From Ignisphaera sp. (GTDB lineage Archaea > Thermoproteota > Thermoprotei_A > Sulfolobales > Ignisphaeraceae), in contig JAPWTX010000016.1 of NCBI GenBank assembly GCA_028275825.1, positions 1 to 35,730 on the forward strand: a DNA stretch of 35,730 nt, read 5' to 3'. Below, one piece after another: positions 33,541 through 35,730 of the stretch. The position numbers were made by a program, and so were the translations under genes. The notes beneath the pieces are model-generated. The model made no database searches, was not told where the DNA came from, and was given only the letters and a program-made list of their open reading frames with translations. Positions within the stretch are counted from its first letter, which is position 1; every line of letters begins with the position of its first letter.

Positions 33541-33860
33541 GTTTGGTGGGGGTGGAAGGCCTTCTTGTATGCTTCCTAAGCACTCAAATGAGATCTCTGG
33601 AAGCGGGTTTCCCCGAGGCAATTACTTGTAATTAGCTGTAGTTAGTTGTGAATCTTGCCTCGGGGTTCCCTGCATTGGGTCGTGTTCTCACACCCTCATC
33701 TGCAGGGCTATCAGGGCTCAACATAACCCAAGAGCCCCTCATCTGCTTCAGCCCCTTGCCCACACCTTGGGGGCAGCCAGGGGGTTGCCAAACCCTCATC
33801 AATGCTGGTTCACAGGGGTTTTGAAAGCACTAGGTGTTTATCGTTGTTATAAGCTTTAGA
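33541..33860 (-). repeat. GC-rich structured block, probable tnpB-tail remnant or non-coding RNA (family D)
   Basis: A perfect 11-bp inverted repeat, CCCCGAGGCAA at 33612-33622 and TTGCCTCGGGG at 33655-33665, encloses a loop of about 32 bases. Minus-strand reading gives ATPWLPPRCGQGAEADEG, then LLGYVEP with two stops, then TTQCREPRGK, which resembles a decayed TnpB tail with the same VEP step seen in repeat A. GC content is far above the flanks. It may be an omega-RNA-type scaffold or another structured transcript. Confidence 0.45.
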
Positions 33861-33895
33861 GGTTTGTGAAAATGTTGCGCAGCTAGACCAATGCA

Positions 33896-33940
33896 TTTAC
33901 AGCTATTCACAAGTATTCACAGCTGATGCAGACCCAACTA
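33896..33940. repeat. Match to the left end of repeat A copy 1
   Basis: TTTACAGCTATTCACAAGT begins a 45-base match to 277-321 with five differences. It contains an internal direct repeat of TATTCACA. Only this terminal segment of repeat A is present here, next to block D, so the two elements may share an end sequence. Confidence 0.6.
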
Positions 33941-34091
33941 CGCTTCAAACACCTATAAACTGTTGCAAACTCGGAAAACATTGCAGGGAAAGGTAATGAA
34001 GCAATAAAATATGTAAAACTATATGAATATGCAATGGAAGCTGGATTCTAGAATTGAATGGGGCCTAGTTTAAAAGCTTATATGGCATCAT

Positions 34092-35504
34092 CTAAGTACC
34101 GAGCTCCTTATCAAGATACTCTTCACCGAGCTCTGAAATTGTGTAAAGTAGTCTTTTTCCATCGGAACCCAGTATTCTTACATAGCCTTTTTCTACAAGG
34201 TTTTTCAGGTGGTGGTGAACTGTTTGGAGAGTTATGTTATATCCTAGGTTCTTCAATTTTTTCCAAATTCTGTAAGCATAGCATTGTCCAGCCTCGTAGA
34301 GAATTTTTAGTATTTCTTTTTGTGTGTTTGAAATGTATGTGGCATCTCTACCTTCAGTAATCCTCTGTAGTAGTTTCTCTTTTCCACCATGTTCAATGAT
34401 TTTGTAGAGCACGTAGCTATCCTTAGATGGGCTACCGCTAATTATAACCAAAGTTTTCTCTCCTCTCCCTACAATTCCAAGTTCTGTAGCCATCTTAACG
34501 CCTGCGAGGCTTGCTACACCAACAGGATCCACAATAATGCCCTCTAGCTCTGCTAGTTGAGCTGCAATGGTAAATACCTCGCTTCTCTCTATACTAATAT
34601 GACTTGCACTATCTCTGAGAATTGTGGTGAGAATATTTCTGACAATCCCCCCACTCAACTCAGTTAAAGTGGGCTCAGCAGATTTTTGTAGCGTTTTTTC
34701 AGAGTTTTCACTAAGTTTTACAGTTAAGATTCTTGGCGTATCTATGTCCAAAACCTCTTTAACTTCGTTAAGCCCCTTAAAAATAGCTGTAGCTAGCACT
34801 CCATCTCCGACAGGTACTGCTATCCAATCGATTTTCTGCAAGGTTTGTATAAGTTCAAAAACGATTGTTCTATAACCATCTATTACAGTGGGGGAACAGG
34901 GTATAGATAGATAATGCTGATTCTTTGCAGACATTCTTGAGGCTTTTCTAACAGCACTAGGGTAGTCCTCTACCTCTACAATTGTATCTCCTAGAAGGGT
35001 GAGCATATATAGCTTCCACGGCTCTACAAACCTCGGTATGTAATGTGTTACAGACATTTCATAGCGTTTAGCATATACAGACAGAGAAATGGCGTAGTCC
35101 CCAAGAGAAGCAGAAACAATTTTGCTGAAACTATTCTCATAAGCTACTTGCACATCTATAGATGTACCCCTATCGATAAAAGTACCGCTAGGGTTCCTAG
35201 ACTCGTTTTTAATCAAAATATCTACACCAAGAACATTAGCAAATTTTTCAAGTCTAATAGTAGGTGTCCAACCCTCGCCAAGAGACTTGCCGATAAATTT
35301 CGTTGGCAGTAATTCACTAAAGCTCCACACACCTAAGCCTTGAATAGCCCTTTCCCTAGCATTTACAATAACTTTTTTCAAAACTTGCTCAAGATCCTCA
35401 TATATAGTGAAAAGTGGAGCACTACACCTCGGACAGCTCTTAATGCTAGCTACGAACTCATACAATGTTTTGCAAGATGGGCAAACAAGATATTTTGGAG
35501 TCAT
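34092..35504 (-). CDS. Threonine synthase-like pseudoenzyme fused to a winged helix
   Basis: A 470-residue protein of three parts. Residues 8-27 form a zinc ribbon (CPSC and CPRC). Residues 60-380 follow the threonine-synthase PLP fold: LGEGWTPTIRLEKFA, IKNESRNPSGTFIDRG, VPVGDGVLATAIFKGL. The PLP lysine of the family's SFKDRG block is isoleucine here (I110, codon ATC), and the phosphate loop reads SLGDY instead of SSGNA, so PLP catalysis is not expected. Residues 395-465 are a winged helix (TQKEILKILYEAGQCYAYRIW, TLQTVHHHLKNLVEKGYV). I infer an amino-acid- or metabolite-sensing transcription regulator derived from the enzyme. Confidence 0.85.
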   Translation of the reverse strand: MTPKYLVCPSCKTLYEFVASIKSCPRCSAPLFTIYEDLEQVLKKVIVNARERAIQGLGVWSFSELLPTKFIGKSLGEGWTPTIRLEKFANVLGVDILIKNESRNPSGTFIDRGTSIDVQVAYENSFSKIVSASLGDYAISLSVYAKRYEMSVTHYIPRFVEPWKLYMLTLLGDTIVEVEDYPSAVRKASRMSAKNQHYLSIPCSPTVIDGYRTIVFELIQTLQKIDWIAVPVGDGVLATAIFKGLNEVKEVLDIDTPRILTVKLSENSEKTLQKSAEPTLTELSGGIVRNILTTILRDSASHISIERSEVFTIAAQLAELEGIIVDPVGVASLAGVKMATELGIVGRGEKTLVIISGSPSKDSYVLYKIIEHGGKEKLLQRITEGRDATYISNTQKEILKILYEAGQCYAYRIWKKLKNLGYNITLQTVHHHLKNLVEKGYVRILGSDGKRLLYTISELGEEYLDKELGT

Positions 35505-35530
35505 AGAGGAGCACAGACTTTTAACCTAGA

Positions 35531-35568
35531 TCTAAATAAGGATAGGAGTAGAAAAAGAGTTTATAAGG
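35531..35568 (-). promoter_or_regulatory. Two candidate TATA boxes for the threonine synthase-like gene
   Basis: CCTTATAAAC at 35559-35568 would give a leader of about 33 bases, and CTTATTTAGA at 35531-35540 a nearly leaderless message. The sequence does not decide between them. The remaining bases to 35730 contain no supported gene. Confidence 0.3.
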
Positions 35569-35730
35569 ACATCTTGCTGCTGAAAGTCTTGCTTTCATGT
35601 TGTTGATGGGGGTTTACTGTCTTCTCTATTCTAAACATTGTTAATAATAAGTGTTGAGATTTACAAACTCTTATTAGCATTTTTAGTTATGAAACTCTAT
35701 AACACATGATTTAGAGGCAGCTGCGAGGAG

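Larger units (their letters stand above)
33281..34091. other. Gene-free gap before the biotin carboxylase gene
   Basis: 33281-33540 is AT-rich and holds the biotin carboxylase promoter (CTATAAAG near 33299-33306). 33541-33860 is unusually GC-rich and structured, and 33896-33940 matches repeat A; both are described separately. 33941-34091 holds nothing recognisable. Confidence 0.55.

Overview
The window looks like the chromosome of a thermophilic crenarchaeon (Thermoproteota). It has archaeal DnaG, an archaeal B-family DNA polymerase, archaeal-type PheS, PheT and TyrS, a type II methionine aminopeptidase, a DUF1512 protein, GGTGA-type ribosome binding sites, TATA boxes at archaeal spacing, near-leaderless genes, frequent TTG and GTG starts, and a lone 5S rRNA gene. 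An Ignisphaera or Desulfurococcales relative is my guess from gene content only. No integrated virus, CRISPR array, tRNA or intact transposase is visible.

Layout. 1-760: a small AbrB-like gene beside a degraded repeat (family A). 761-3844: a TrkH potassium transporter, then a thiolase and DUF35 pair. 3978-5123: a PflX-type radical SAM gene. 5124-5985: no intact gene, IS200/IS605-like end sequences. 5986-7263: a divergent uronate isomerase-like amidohydrolase. 7493-8660: three overlapping genes (HExxH metallopeptidase, coiled coil, DUF429). 8661-9740: no protein gene; repeats and, on the minus strand, the 5S rRNA. 9742-12159: methionine aminopeptidase, DUF1512 and a small membrane protein reading toward the 5S gene. 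12234-13963: UPF0173 hydrolase, radical SAM protein, small winged-helix protein. 14079-16680: a four-CBS protein facing a TrkA-like and MscS-like pair. 16902-17732: CinA-like protein. 17733-18984: a degraded area with repeats of families A and B and gene fragments. 18985-31420: housekeeping core with a rubredoxin-domain protein, a COG2112 kinase, an M42 peptidase, PdxS-PdxT, PheS-PheT-TyrS-DnaG and, convergent, DNA polymerase B. 31586-33265: a small membrane protein and biotin carboxylase. 33281-34091: no gene, a GC-rich structured repeat. 34092-35504: a threonine-synthase-like protein that has lost its PLP lysine and gained a winged helix.

How the genes fit together. Vitamin B6 synthesis (PdxST), aminoacylation (PheST, TyrS), priming and synthesis of DNA (DnaG, PolB) and N-terminal methionine removal form the conserved core. 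TrkH, the TrkA-like protein, MscS and possibly the CBS protein suggest ion and turgor control. The gene-poor gaps share recurring tails that resemble the 3' ends of tnpB (IS200/IS605) loci without any intact transposase. These gaps, the PLP-fold pseudoenzyme with a DNA-binding domain, and the metallopeptidase, coiled-coil and DUF429 cassette are the most interesting parts.
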